A stretch of DNA of 17,946 nt from Spirochaetaceae bacterium. GTDB lineage: Bacteria; Spirochaetota; Spirochaetia; Sphaerochaetales; Sphaerochaetaceae. The notes beneath the pieces are model-generated. The model searched no databases and was not told the DNA's origin. It was given only the letters and a program-made list of their open reading frames with translations. The stretch lies in contig DMKZ01000059.1 in the NCBI GenBank assembly GCA_003454065.1, positions 1-17,946 of the forward strand, read 5' to 3'. This document shows positions 9,601 through 17,100 of this stretch, one piece after another. Positions within the stretch are counted from its first letter, which is position 1. Each line of letters starts with the position of its first letter. A program made the translations under genes and the position numbers.

Positions 9601-11254
9601 GCTTGAAAGTCGCCGGTTTGCTCTCGGTGCCGGTATCATCGTAAACCCACGCAAGCTTTTTTTGCTCTATTTCCTCGTCGGTCAGCTCGCTACTCTTGAA
9701 ATTTCCATTCTTCGCCCGTTCGCGATTCATATTGAAGTGAAGGGCTTTACCTACTTTTTTTATGAATTCGTCCGCAACTTTTTTCATTCTCCCGCAAGGA
9801 TGGTTTTCCCACCCGGACCACTCCTTGTCTTCAGGGTCGATGGGATAAATCGCACCCATATCGCGGATTATCGGAGTATTGCTGAGCTTTATATACGAGT
9901 TGCATGTTCCCTCTCCTTCTTTGACGAATCGCCTCTTGCATATCACGCAACCCATATTCGCATATCCGATATCCCACAAGGCGCTGACCGAGGTCTCGCT
10001 GTAAAACGTTACCTTGCCTTCCGAACCTTTAGTCTTATTCTCGATGTCACTGGCTTCCTTTTGGGTAAGATAATTGACGGTGACAGTCGGTATGGATGCG
10101 AATTGCATCTCATATTCCGAGCGCTCGAAAATCTTATAGTCCTTCCTGCCGAGAACCTTCGCCTTCGCATCCTGCTTGGACTCGTTGAATTCGAAAGGAG
10201 AATACATGGTGGGAAGCGCATTCTCGCCTTCCTTGTCGCTCGGATTGTCATTCTGCGTCTCATCCAGAAGATGCGACACATTCCCCCTCATCTTCGCCTT
10301 GTCCGGATCTTCGTCCCTAGTCTTAGACATGGCGAGATCCTTATAGTATTCGATAGGGTTTATCGTCATGGAACCGTCATAGACAACATTATTCCTGGCT
10401 ATTTGACGAACCTTATTGAGCAAAAGCGTGGTTTTTCCGGACTTGACATCCTGCGGCAATGTCAGATGATACTTTCCAAGCGTATTCGCCCTATCCTTGC
10501 CGATACGCTTTATCTCCACAGTGGCGTCCTCCACATCGTCGCCGCCTGTCGCCGCAGGGCCCCTTTTCGGCCTTTGAGTGTCGTAAATCGAGAATCCGTA
10601 GTCTTGAGACGCAGCATAAGCCATGTACTTAGTGTGGGATGTCGTTATAATGGACGACGACGTCGAAGCAGTCGGGAACATATCAGCGCTCACCAGCTTG
10701 GCAGGCGGTTGCGGATTCGTAACCTTGTCCATAGGCTGAGTTATGGTCTTCGAAACGTTCCTCGCATCCTCGTTGTCGGAAGGCATATCGAAAATCTGAT
10801 TAGTGGAATTCGATTCGTTTGCGAATTCATCCGTAATGACAAGCCTGTATTCCCACTTTCTTTTCTTGCGAACATATAGCGTCTCAACCGATTTTACAAG
10901 ACCTTTGTAAGTCAATAAGGGAGCGGCGGCGACATCCGAAGCCGTATCGATTCCTTCAAAAGCCACGGCTTCGGCACCGTGCCGGTCATTATATGTAAAT
11001 CTCGACATCTTGAAGTGCAGCTTGAAATTAACCTCCACGCCTTTGTTCAGCCCGACGCTGGAAGGGTTTATGGCCTTGTTGCCGGTCGCTTCTTTTTTAT
11101 CATTACCGGTGATAGCTCCTACGACGTCATTGCTGTCATCTTGCGCATAAGGATAAAGATCCAATATTTCGACAGTGCTGTAGTTGTCGTATTCTTTGGT
11201 GTAGGTAAACTTCTCAAAAGAGTATTTTCTGCCATTCAATTCTATATAGAACAT
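6665..11254 (-). CDS. Large putative tail-hub/tail-tip protein with possible NlpC/P60-like peptidase insertion
   Basis: This 1529-residue protein has no signal peptide or membrane segment. Residues 1-145 resemble the first domain of gp27/gpD-type hub proteins: a strand-rich start, then VEVNFKLHF (73-81), an insertion, LTYKGLVKSVE (about 114-124) and WEYRLVITDEF (134-144), the order seen in 'field strength / range-of-x-GxV / trans-strand' hub domains. Near the C-terminus (about 1498-1510) DFSGVITTLTVAP resembles the closing strand of such proteins. Between them, residues 560-690 contain HGFDCAQVC (Cys578), GIDYPRAADG, KKGAPVFC, KHQGMY (His655) and NGDVIV. These follow the order of NlpC/P60 peptidases (FDCSG, LPR, GDLVFF, HVGIY). 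Several Cys, including a CVIC near 434-437, suggest metal or disulfide sites. The rest (700-1500) is unrecognised. It has a very strong Shine-Dalgarno and lies 21 nt after the gpD-like gene. Function is inferred; the match is distant. Confidence 0.5.
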   Translation of the reverse strand: MFYIELNGRKYSFEKFTYTKEYDNYSTVEILDLYPYAQDDSNDVVGAITGNDKKEATGNKAINPSSVGLNKGVEVNFKLHFKMSRFTYNDRHGAEAVAFEGIDTASDVAAAPLLTYKGLVKSVETLYVRKKRKWEYRLVITDEFANESNSTNQIFDMPSDNEDARNVSKTITQPMDKVTNPQPPAKLVSADMFPTASTSSSIITTSHTKYMAYAASQDYGFSIYDTQRPKRGPAATGGDDVEDATVEIKRIGKDRANTLGKYHLTLPQDVKSGKTTLLLNKVRQIARNNVVYDGSMTINPIEYYKDLAMSKTRDEDPDKAKMRGNVSHLLDETQNDNPSDKEGENALPTMYSPFEFNESKQDAKAKVLGRKDYKIFERSEYEMQFASIPTVTVNYLTQKEASDIENKTKGSEGKVTFYSETSVSALWDIGYANMGCVICKRRFVKEGEGTCNSYIKLSNTPIIRDMGAIYPIDPEDKEWSGWENHPCGRMKKVADEFIKKVGKALHFNMNRERAKNGNFKSSELTDEEIEQKKLAWVYDDTGTESKPATFKPKITRPFAEALYATLHWGTIIDHGFDCAQVCGGPLAEWRGIDYPRAADGFKACWQSDYNPFTNAKKGAPVFCNQVSDGSDPCQVGAADCHYTATQEGGGGSGKHQGMYNVYERQNKREADLYAYFIWQNGDVIVTESKRKSLNKDCDMKQTDKMGGMTKVNYFKDGLPAKYQPGADDEVFVPTRVMEMVAGPDEFFSDRKSNRWKYWEGDEDGDFYKESTTEPVYQYKKDSQGSFWMLPPEYAEAYEKGDWKCPLNSDRNFKLVPFGMAGKGIGEVVADPPGPPEVKYSSNEQIYLGNGKYDAGAEKTYYFKFTDQKQLGDLRRKSSFGDKPFKGRMYSRTENKPYVKKYDGTEERRPGTRKTTSKTWKKIPEGADNFPTWKQRLDYYKETGKIEPVWVFARPEMLGLIYPNGPKAGEFFNLFKEFPTDKEADMIKRDDVLVDGSKLKSNGRYNSFHASVLDWLADGGITEIGLRQSKVNLQKNSLRNDAPFEDFYYWRAPNKFTSELVGKTKYNCGTSYASLSPGYNPNDEASRRQKWDHRIFSYTNRNPNIMHAKTPSGLDNISVEDPQAEATDKRNLHPFKKWSVLSTARYGQNELDNYHYITHTVGETYGPHTRGGMNFNNSSKNPFGVPGHCYEHSYGWSVHDDNKFTYIHERIVPAVFNAVVRARLLESHFKVGVVEPPIPGRNDKDLKDKLKKKDEINKNVDVQGFFDKFPLDFITFDNEMPMLVAPKKGHDYILKRIVTEISNSDEAKNENKEFLMERYMKQFAPELDGPSEGLQEIRHEHYDKLNENGYDFKYNDLKDIEDSSPNYKVERVRSYTSGAILKKMVNADGNDISPLARSKLPVPHAFGNLRMDSNVTSEINQRGGYEEFGKDAYKDKMLEGGSKAHYEAYHGGYDALGLQSQRQESMEVIDYKVSETEQGFMDNAGHALMADDFSGVITTLTVAPATKEDRGDFVEDGKKMGIGDYEDSIK

Positions 11255-11261
11255 TTTTCCG

Positions 11262-11268
11262 ACCTCCT
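11262..11268 (-). promoter_or_regulatory. Strong Shine-Dalgarno of the 1529-residue gene
   Basis: The minus strand reads AGGAGGT followed by CGGAAAA and ATG (11254), a near-consensus ribosome binding site at good spacing. It lies in the 21-nt gap after the TGA of the preceding gene and fixes the start at 11254. Confidence 0.8.
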
Positions 11269-11275
11269 GTCAGGC

Positions 11276-13813
11276 TCAGTTCTCGTATTTATCGCCGAAT
11301 TCATCTCCCATTACGTCCTTGTCTTCACCTTGATCGCCAAAGGTGTAGTCTATGCTGTTATCACCCTGATTATCATCAAGTTCAGAAAGTGAACCTATTA
11401 TGTTTCCTTTCTTGTCAACTTCAAAAGCCTTACCTTCCGCATCATAATCGACATCGTGGCCTTTATTGTGTATTTCCTTAAACATTACCTGACGCATCTG
11501 CCTTTTCGTATCCTCCTCCTGCCGGCGCTGCTCCTCTTCGTTCTGCCTGTCCATCTCAATATTTCTCTCTTCCTCATTTTTGAAGCCTTTGTTTGCTTCA
11601 AAATTCTCAATCATCGCTTCCTGCAGCGCCCTATCTTCCCCATTTATATCGGGAAATTCGTTATCTACGGGCTTATCTTTGGGCTGGCCATTCTGCGACA
11701 TCTTCTCGTCCTGCGACATCTCCTCTTTCTGCGGCTGCTTCTCGCTCTGCGACTGGTTCGCGCTCTGCGACTGGTTCGCGTTTCCGCTCTTCTGCTGACT
11801 TTCTTTCTGCGACTGCTCCTCGTCTGTCGCTTCTTGATTCTTGTTCGAGTCACTATTGTTTTTATTCTCATTCGGATTGCTCGACTGATTCTGCTCGTCC
11901 TGCTCGTCCTGCTTGTTCTGCTTGTTCTGCTTGTCCTGCTCGTCAGAACTTGCGTTTTCTTCGATCTTTATGTCATTATGACTTAATTCATTGCTATTGC
12001 TATTAGCGAACTTCGATCCATTGGATTCGCTAATATGCTCGCCATTATTGTCATTGTTGGCATTGAGCTCAGGATTGGGTTTTTCGTTATTCTGCTCGAA
12101 ACTTCCTTCTTTATCAGAATTGTCAGCCTCGACTATATCATCGCCCTCTTTAGGATTCTCTTTGTCTTTGTTATCATTGATACCATTCCCTTCCTCACTC
12201 GTTATATCCTTATCGAAACCACCGTCGCCATATTCGTCTTCTGAAGGCTCGAAACCGTCTCCAGGAGTGCCACCATCATTACCAGGATCAGAAGCGTCAT
12301 CCTTTTTGCTTGCGCTGTCAGACTTGTCGTCCTTGCCCCCCGGCTCCGGAGAAAGCAGATAGTACCATCTCCTGTCATCACCCGGTCCCGGCTTCTCTCC
12401 TTCACCGGATTGCCCTCCGCCACCGCCGCCGGCGCCATTATCTTCCTGCGCATCAACGAGCGGAGGCAGTTGCGCTGCTTTCAGATACATCTGCGCATAG
12501 GCCCCTATCGTATCGTCAACGACATATTTGAACGAAACCATTCCGAACTTGGTGGCCAGTCCATTAGGCTTCAAATCGCACCAATTGCTAAAAACAGCTT
12601 CTGTCAACGCTGAATTTTTTTCATTGTCCTGGTATTCGACAGAGAGGCCGCCCAATCCTCTTACTTGAGTGCCTACCATCCGCCTGACCGCCGCGATTGC
12701 AGACGCATCTGTTGTTCCGGCCGCCACATCCATATATCTGGAAAATCGGTTTTGCTCGTAAGCAATCACCGGCGAGCCGCTCAAGCCTAACGGATCCGTC
12801 CTGCCCTCGACGAACCTCGTGACCTTCAGCCCCACATGGTAATCGCCTGAAAGAAAATCAGAACGAGCGCCGTGGCTATATGCGCTGGCGGAATTGATGA
12901 ATGTGAAAGATTCGATCGCATCCATGCGCTCGACATCTTCCCCAATCGGCATCGCCTGGTCAGCAGGGCCGAATACGACCCTATCTTCCTTATTGATGCG
13001 GAAATACGAACCTGAAGCCTCGGTTAGCAATACCAGATACTCTAAGGCGTTCATATAGTGAGGCCACAAGGCATAGGCAATCGGAACATCGCCGATATAC
13101 AAACCGTCTGTGTCGAGCTCGAACATCACATCTTCCGCCAGCGACAGCAGCGATGCTATCGCACCTCTGATCGAAAGCTCGCTTGATCCGTCAGGATTCA
13201 GGATGATGCCGGCTCCCTCTTTTTCGCCTTCCGCCGGCTTTTTCTTCATCGAATCGATCCAGCTCTTGCGCACGCCGCTAGCCGAATCAGGATTCCATAT
13301 CGTCTCAAGTCGCTGCAACGACGACAAAAGCGTAAGCCTGGCGACATACGAATTGCCATTGGAATCAGTCACCAGCTTGCCGTCTTCAAGCGAAAACACG
13401 GAACGTGAGCCTCCTGGCGCCGATTTGGGACGACGACTCTCATTCATCGGCGCTTCTATGTCGATTTCTTTCGTATCGACGCACTCGACTGCAGACAAAA
13501 ATCCAGTGAAACGCAAAGCGCCATTGATATGAACGGTAAAACGCTTGCCTATGGCATCGGTCAGAGAAAGCACAGCGGCGATGATGCTATCGGCTGTCAG
13601 CTCCTTTTTCCTATCAACACTCCTCATGGTGCAAATCACCTCACATGTGCTGTAGCAATTGACATGAGCGATGATTCTAATAGACGAGACATACGCCTGA
13701 AAACCTTTAGCTTTAAGATCCACGGTGCAAAACACATCCTTGAGTCTATCCTTCATTCTCTCACCGGCCGAATACGTTATATCGCCATCACATGCTTTCG
13801 CTTCCGTTGCCAT
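11276..13813 (-). CDS. VgrG/gpD-like tail hub protein with long acidic low-complexity C-terminal tail
   Basis: This is an 845-residue protein with no signal peptide. Residues 35-120 fit the first hub domain of phage gpD/VgrG proteins: a strand pair around CEVICTMRSV, then IGKRFTVHINGALRFTGFL (88-106), the 'size of field, then GxVTxxE' pattern. SYVARLTLLSSLQRLE (155-170) matches the next strand and helix. MNALEYLVLLTEASGSYFRI (254-273) followed by DRVVFGPAD (277-285) is the hallmark 'xxFLxRLAExEGxYxxxxxxxLxFG' element. Residues 290-455 probably complete the gp27-like fold. No OB-fold/spike domain is evident. Residues 456-720 are disordered, rich in G, D, E, N, Q and S, with short repeats of DEQ/NKQ and QSANQS. 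Residues 724-785 are a charged likely coiled coil (EEERNIEMDRQNEEEQRRQEE). An acidic 60-residue end follows. It lies 21 nt after the 69-residue gene with a good Shine-Dalgarno (GAGGTGA). Likely the baseplate hub of a tail-like particle; the family call is by pattern only. Confidence 0.6.
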   Translation of the reverse strand: MATEAKACDGDITYSAGERMKDRLKDVFCTVDLKAKGFQAYVSSIRIIAHVNCYSTCEVICTMRSVDRKKELTADSIIAAVLSLTDAIGKRFTVHINGALRFTGFLSAVECVDTKEIDIEAPMNESRRPKSAPGGSRSVFSLEDGKLVTDSNGNSYVARLTLLSSLQRLETIWNPDSASGVRKSWIDSMKKKPAEGEKEGAGIILNPDGSSELSIRGAIASLLSLAEDVMFELDTDGLYIGDVPIAYALWPHYMNALEYLVLLTEASGSYFRINKEDRVVFGPADQAMPIGEDVERMDAIESFTFINSASAYSHGARSDFLSGDYHVGLKVTRFVEGRTDPLGLSGSPVIAYEQNRFSRYMDVAAGTTDASAIAAVRRMVGTQVRGLGGLSVEYQDNEKNSALTEAVFSNWCDLKPNGLATKFGMVSFKYVVDDTIGAYAQMYLKAAQLPPLVDAQEDNGAGGGGGGQSGEGEKPGPGDDRRWYYLLSPEPGGKDDKSDSASKKDDASDPGNDGGTPGDGFEPSEDEYGDGGFDKDITSEEGNGINDNKDKENPKEGDDIVEADNSDKEGSFEQNNEKPNPELNANNDNNGEHISESNGSKFANSNSNELSHNDIKIEENASSDEQDKQNKQNKQDEQDEQNQSSNPNENKNNSDSNKNQEATDEEQSQKESQQKSGNANQSQSANQSQSEKQPQKEEMSQDEKMSQNGQPKDKPVDNEFPDINGEDRALQEAMIENFEANKGFKNEEERNIEMDRQNEEEQRRQEEDTKRQMRQVMFKEIHNKGHDVDYDAEGKAFEVDKKGNIIGSLSELDDNQGDNSIDYTFGDQGEDKDVMGDEFGDKYEN
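11743..11778. repeat. Two perfect tandem copies of an 18-bp unit
   Basis: The plus-strand unit CGCTCTGCGACTGGTTCG occurs twice in a row. It lies inside the acidic tail of the gpD-like gene, where it encodes alternating QSQSAN on the minus strand. Perfect identity suggests recent duplication. Confidence 0.85.
11891..11944. repeat. Six tandem copies of a 9-bp unit (CTGCTCGTC / CTGCTTGTT variants)
   Basis: Six consecutive 9-bp units differ only at the fourth-to-ninth positions (C/T changes). In the gpD-like gene they encode tandem DEQ, DKQ and NKQ tripeptides. The unit is a multiple of three, so copy-number change would keep the frame and only alter linker length. Confidence 0.85.
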
Positions 13814-13817
13814 ACCC

Positions 13818-13827
13818 TCACCTCTCC
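13818..13827 (-). promoter_or_regulatory. Shine-Dalgarno of the gpD-like gene
   Basis: The minus strand reads GGAGAGGTGA followed by GGGT and ATG (13813). The GAGGTGA core pairs well with the 16S 3' end. It sits in the 21-nt gap after the 69-residue gene and supports start 13813. Confidence 0.7.
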
Positions 13828-13834
13828 AAAGCCG

Positions 13835-14044
13835 TCATACGTTCAAACCCATCCTATCGAGAATCCTGTCGCATCTTTTCAGAAGCTGCCAGTATCTGTC
13901 GTCGCCGATGGCGAACCTCTTGTTCTCCACCCAACCGAGCACGCTCATCCGAACATCCCTAACGATCATATCCCAGATCTGAGGCGGAAACGAAAACAGC
14001 TCCGCACCGAAATTCCTGGTTACGAACTCCTCATCAGCAAACAT
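13835..14044 (-). CDS. Small hypothetical protein (69 aa), first gene of the tail-hub operon
   Basis: I chose ATG 14044 as the start because it follows GAGGTG (14052-14057) at 7 nt. Longer versions starting at TTG 14098 or ATG 14080 have no such site and begin inside the region just after the terminator. The 69 residues start MFADEEFVTRNFGAELF, contain PPQIWDMIVRDVRM and end in a basic/hydrophobic helix, YWQLLKRCDRILDRMGLNV. No signal peptide or membrane segment is present. I do not recognise the family. Its place directly before the hub gene, with a 21-nt gap, suggests a small structural or assembly partner. It is the first gene after the 14110-14151 terminator, yet I see no convincing promoter in the ~65 nt between (TTTAAT at about 14080 is the best -10-like hexamer, with a poor -35). 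Read-through transcription is possible. Confidence 0.6.
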   Translation of the reverse strand: MFADEEFVTRNFGAELFSFPPQIWDMIVRDVRMSVLGWVENKRFAIGDDRYWQLLKRCDRILDRMGLNV

Positions 14045-14051
14045 AATTCCG

Positions 14052-14057
14052 CACCTC
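14052..14057 (-). promoter_or_regulatory. Shine-Dalgarno deciding the start of the 69-aa gene
   Basis: GAGGTG on the minus strand is followed by CGGAATT and ATG 14044. It favours this start over the upstream in-frame TTG 14098 and ATG 14080. Confidence 0.7.
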
Positions 14058-14109
14058 GCAAAAATCTGAAATCTTCTCATTAAAGATAATGATTTCAATT
14101 CCGAAAATC

Positions 14110-14151
14110 AAAAAAAAGGTGCTTCCGAACTTCGCGGAGTTCGGAAGCACC
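14110..14151 (-). terminator. Strong intrinsic terminator after the giant repeat protein gene
   Basis: A perfect 14-bp stem has arms 14118-14131 (GGTGCTTCCGAACT) and 14138-14151, with a 6-nt loop. On the minus strand it is followed at once by eight T residues (14117-14110). It lies about 36 nt beyond stop codon 14188 and separates the repeat-protein gene from the tail-hub operon. There is no comparable T-run on the plus strand, so it acts on minus-strand transcripts. Confidence 0.93.
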
Positions 14152-14187
14152 AGGCATGACATGCCTTATCGTTGCTGCGCCGTCGCT

Positions 14188-17100
14188 CTACCTTCTGCGC
14201 TTATTGGTCCCACCGTTTTCGCCTTCGGGTTCCTTCGGCGCCTCAAATGGAATGTAGCTCGGCGAGTCAGATCTGGAGGTCGGCATTTTGAATGTGTGGA
14301 TTTTCTCATACTTCGTATAGAAGGCGAAGGGAAATTCGAATCCGGACGGATTGGTAATCCACCAAATAGCGCATTCGAAGATGTCCTTGTAATTGAATAT
14401 CGTAGTATAGTTGCCTATTGTGTCCCTCTCCGAGACATCAAGCGCATACGGACCTTTCTTGACGTTGTCGCCCACTACCAGAAGACTATCAAAGGTATTG
14501 GAACCCTCGTTTGTAATGGTACCGCTGTAATAACGGAATTTCGTCCTGGTGACGCTCATAGCCCAATTCTTTCCTGCGGACAGGACGAGCTCGACCTGCC
14601 TCAGCCTGCTCTGCGGGTCGGTTTCACCATAAGCGCTGGTATGTTTCGCATCATATTGGACATTCTTGTATTCCGGATTTGCAGTCCATATCGAATGGAC
14701 GTTCTGCTGATATTCGTACACGGCCACATAGATATAAGGCTTGCGAATTTCGGACTCAGCTACTTTCGGCCCGACAAAGCTGCCTTTGTCCCAATAGAAA
14801 TTCGCCTTTTCAACATTGTCCTTCTCCTTCACCCTCTGGCATGCGCAATTATAGAGAAGCCCATTCTTGTTCTCCGCCTTATCGACATCATAGCATTTCT
14901 TCACGAACTTGATAGTGTCGCTCTCGCTCTCGGCGCTGGGGTCGAACTCGCAATTGGGATCTATTTGCCTCCACCCCTTGAATACCAATTTGTTCGGAAC
15001 ATCCAGAGTCGCGCTGCCGTAGCCATAGCTCGGGAGAACATCGATCTCTTCGATAGCATCCGGATCTGGAATAGCGGTTTTGAACTCTGCGATATGATAT
15101 TCCATCTTCTCTTTTTCGGAAGAAGAAGCCTTGAACTTAAGCGGCGTCCAAGTGAACTCCTCCCTGTTGAATTCGGACACGACATAGAACACGTAAGGAA
15201 CGCCCTGGGCGGGAACATACACCGAATAGAACTTCACCTTCCCATCCTTAGCGACGCTATATACGCTTCCATTGGTGTCATAAGGCAGAAACACTTCCGC
15301 GCTCTTGGACTTATACGGCTTCTTGCCGGCTGCATCCGAGCTCGGATCCAGCAAATCCCATGCCTGTTCCAAAATACTGTCTTCCCCATCGTCGGCAAAG
15401 CAATATTTGTCGGCAGGTCCGGCCTTCAGAACATCCTTATCGTCATCTCCCTCAGGCGGGTTGAACCACAAGTACGCATGCTGATACGTCTTGTCTCCGA
15501 TAAGCCCCCATATCGGCCTCACGAGAGGATCCTCCCCTTCGGCGCCGAGCCTTTCCGAAACCACGTCGGTGACCTTCTTGCCGTTGCTCAGCAATTTGTC
15601 AACGCACATGAGTCCGCCTTCCTTGATGGTGGAGGTGAACACGGGCTCGCCCCAATTCACCGCAGCATCGCCGGCCGGAACCGTCTCATACTTTTCCTGC
15701 ACGAAATAGAATTCGACTTCGAAGACCTTGTCGTAAACCGCATAGAGCTTGTATAGCGTCGCGGCATCATTTTTCGCCAGCACTACATCGAGCGACGTAT
15801 TGGGCGCTCCAGCCACCAATCCGACCGTAGCGCTGATGGCCGTCGCAATGGTGCTGCCTTCGACGGATTTCCTGACAGTCACGCCGGAATACCAATTCTC
15901 CGTCTGCTCGACGAGCCAAAGCTTGTCGTACATGTAAGAACCCTTGAACTCATCCGTATCGAGCTTGACCTTCTCGAAAGATTTGGAATCGGGCAATTTG
16001 GCATTCGCCTCCGTCTCCCCGAAAGTCACCCATCCCGAAACCTTAGTGATCTTCTTCCACTTCAACTCGCTGCCGCTGCTGCTCTCGTCCGGCATATAGA
16101 ACTCAACCGCATACGGCTTGACATTAAGAGCATAGACGCCATAGAACACCACTTCGTCCTCATAATCGCCGCTGCGATTGAAGAGAGTGTCGACCAATTT
16201 GAACTTATCAGATTTCCTTGTGCCGCGGGCGTCATCAGCGCTGGTAAGATGCCAAAGGGTCTTATACTTATCGTTCAAATCCGGATCTATCAGGCTGAGG
16301 AAGCAATTGGCGGCATTCGCCAAAACGCTCATCGCATTATCCTTCACAGGATTGAGCCAAAGGCTCTGGAATGCATATTTTCCGCCTGGCACCAGAACGG
16401 TTTCAAGCGACAGATCCCAAGACGGAGCAAGCCTGAAGTCGCCCGCTTTGATGTCTCCTATGACGTCGTTGACGGATTTGCCGTCTTTGTTCTTGAGCGT
16501 ATCCACGGAAATCGTATCCATAAGCTTGATTTCCTTCTCGAAAATCGGCGCGCCCCAAGACGCAGCGGCGCCATCCGCAGGATAGTCATTGCTTCCGATC
16601 AGATGGAACTTCACGACAAAGACCTTATCATAAGTGGCGTAAAGGTAATATTCCGTATCCGCATCATTATCGTTGAGTATCACGGTGAGCTTGGCAGGAT
16701 CCGTGCCGGAGACGGCCCCCGAAACAGAGCCCGCATCCTTATTGAGCGTGGTGCCGAGAACGGTCCCTGCGTTATCCATCTGCTCTTTGAGGAAGATGTA
16801 ATTGTTCCACCCGACCTTAGAATTCTTGATCCAGCAATACGCATAATCGTATTTGCCTTTGACCTCCGCACCGGATTCATTATCTTTGATTTCCTTGTCG
16901 AAAACGATGCGAGCGTAGTCCTTCATATTCGGAATCGTGACTTCGACATCAGGTGTTCCGAACTCCACCCTGCCGATGCAATCGCCTTCGCCCTCTGGCG
17001 GCGTGATATCCTTCCACACGATAGCGCTTTCCGAACTCGCAGACACATCCGGAACGAAGAACCTTACGGCATACGCCTTGTTATTAAGGGTATAGACGGC

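Noticed and set aside
9290..10879. Long plus-strand open frame (529 codons) opposite the 1529-residue gene
   Set aside because: It lies wholly within a better-supported minus-strand gene with a strong Shine-Dalgarno, and has an Arg/Ile-rich antisense-like composition without any family motif.
11891..11944. Short regular repeats as a possible CRISPR or iteron array
   Set aside because: The 9-bp units are directly adjacent with no spacers and are in frame inside a coding low-complexity region.
11456..11986. Leu-rich plus-strand frame that looks like a membrane protein
   Set aside because: It is the antisense of the Q/E/N-rich repeat linker; poly-Leu/Val arises from CTGCTCGTC-type repeats and has no conserved features.
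14045..14109. Promoter for the 69-aa gene
   Set aside because: Candidates such as TTTAAT near 14080 or TTGAAA near 14093 lack a partner hexamer of reasonable quality at 16-18 nt, so no promoter is called.
14089..15756. Long plus-strand open frame (555 codons) antisense to the giant repeat gene
   Set aside because: It begins inside the terminator region, has no ribosome binding site and no recognisable domain. Its composition (I/R/H-rich) is that expected of the antisense of a D/K/Y-rich gene.
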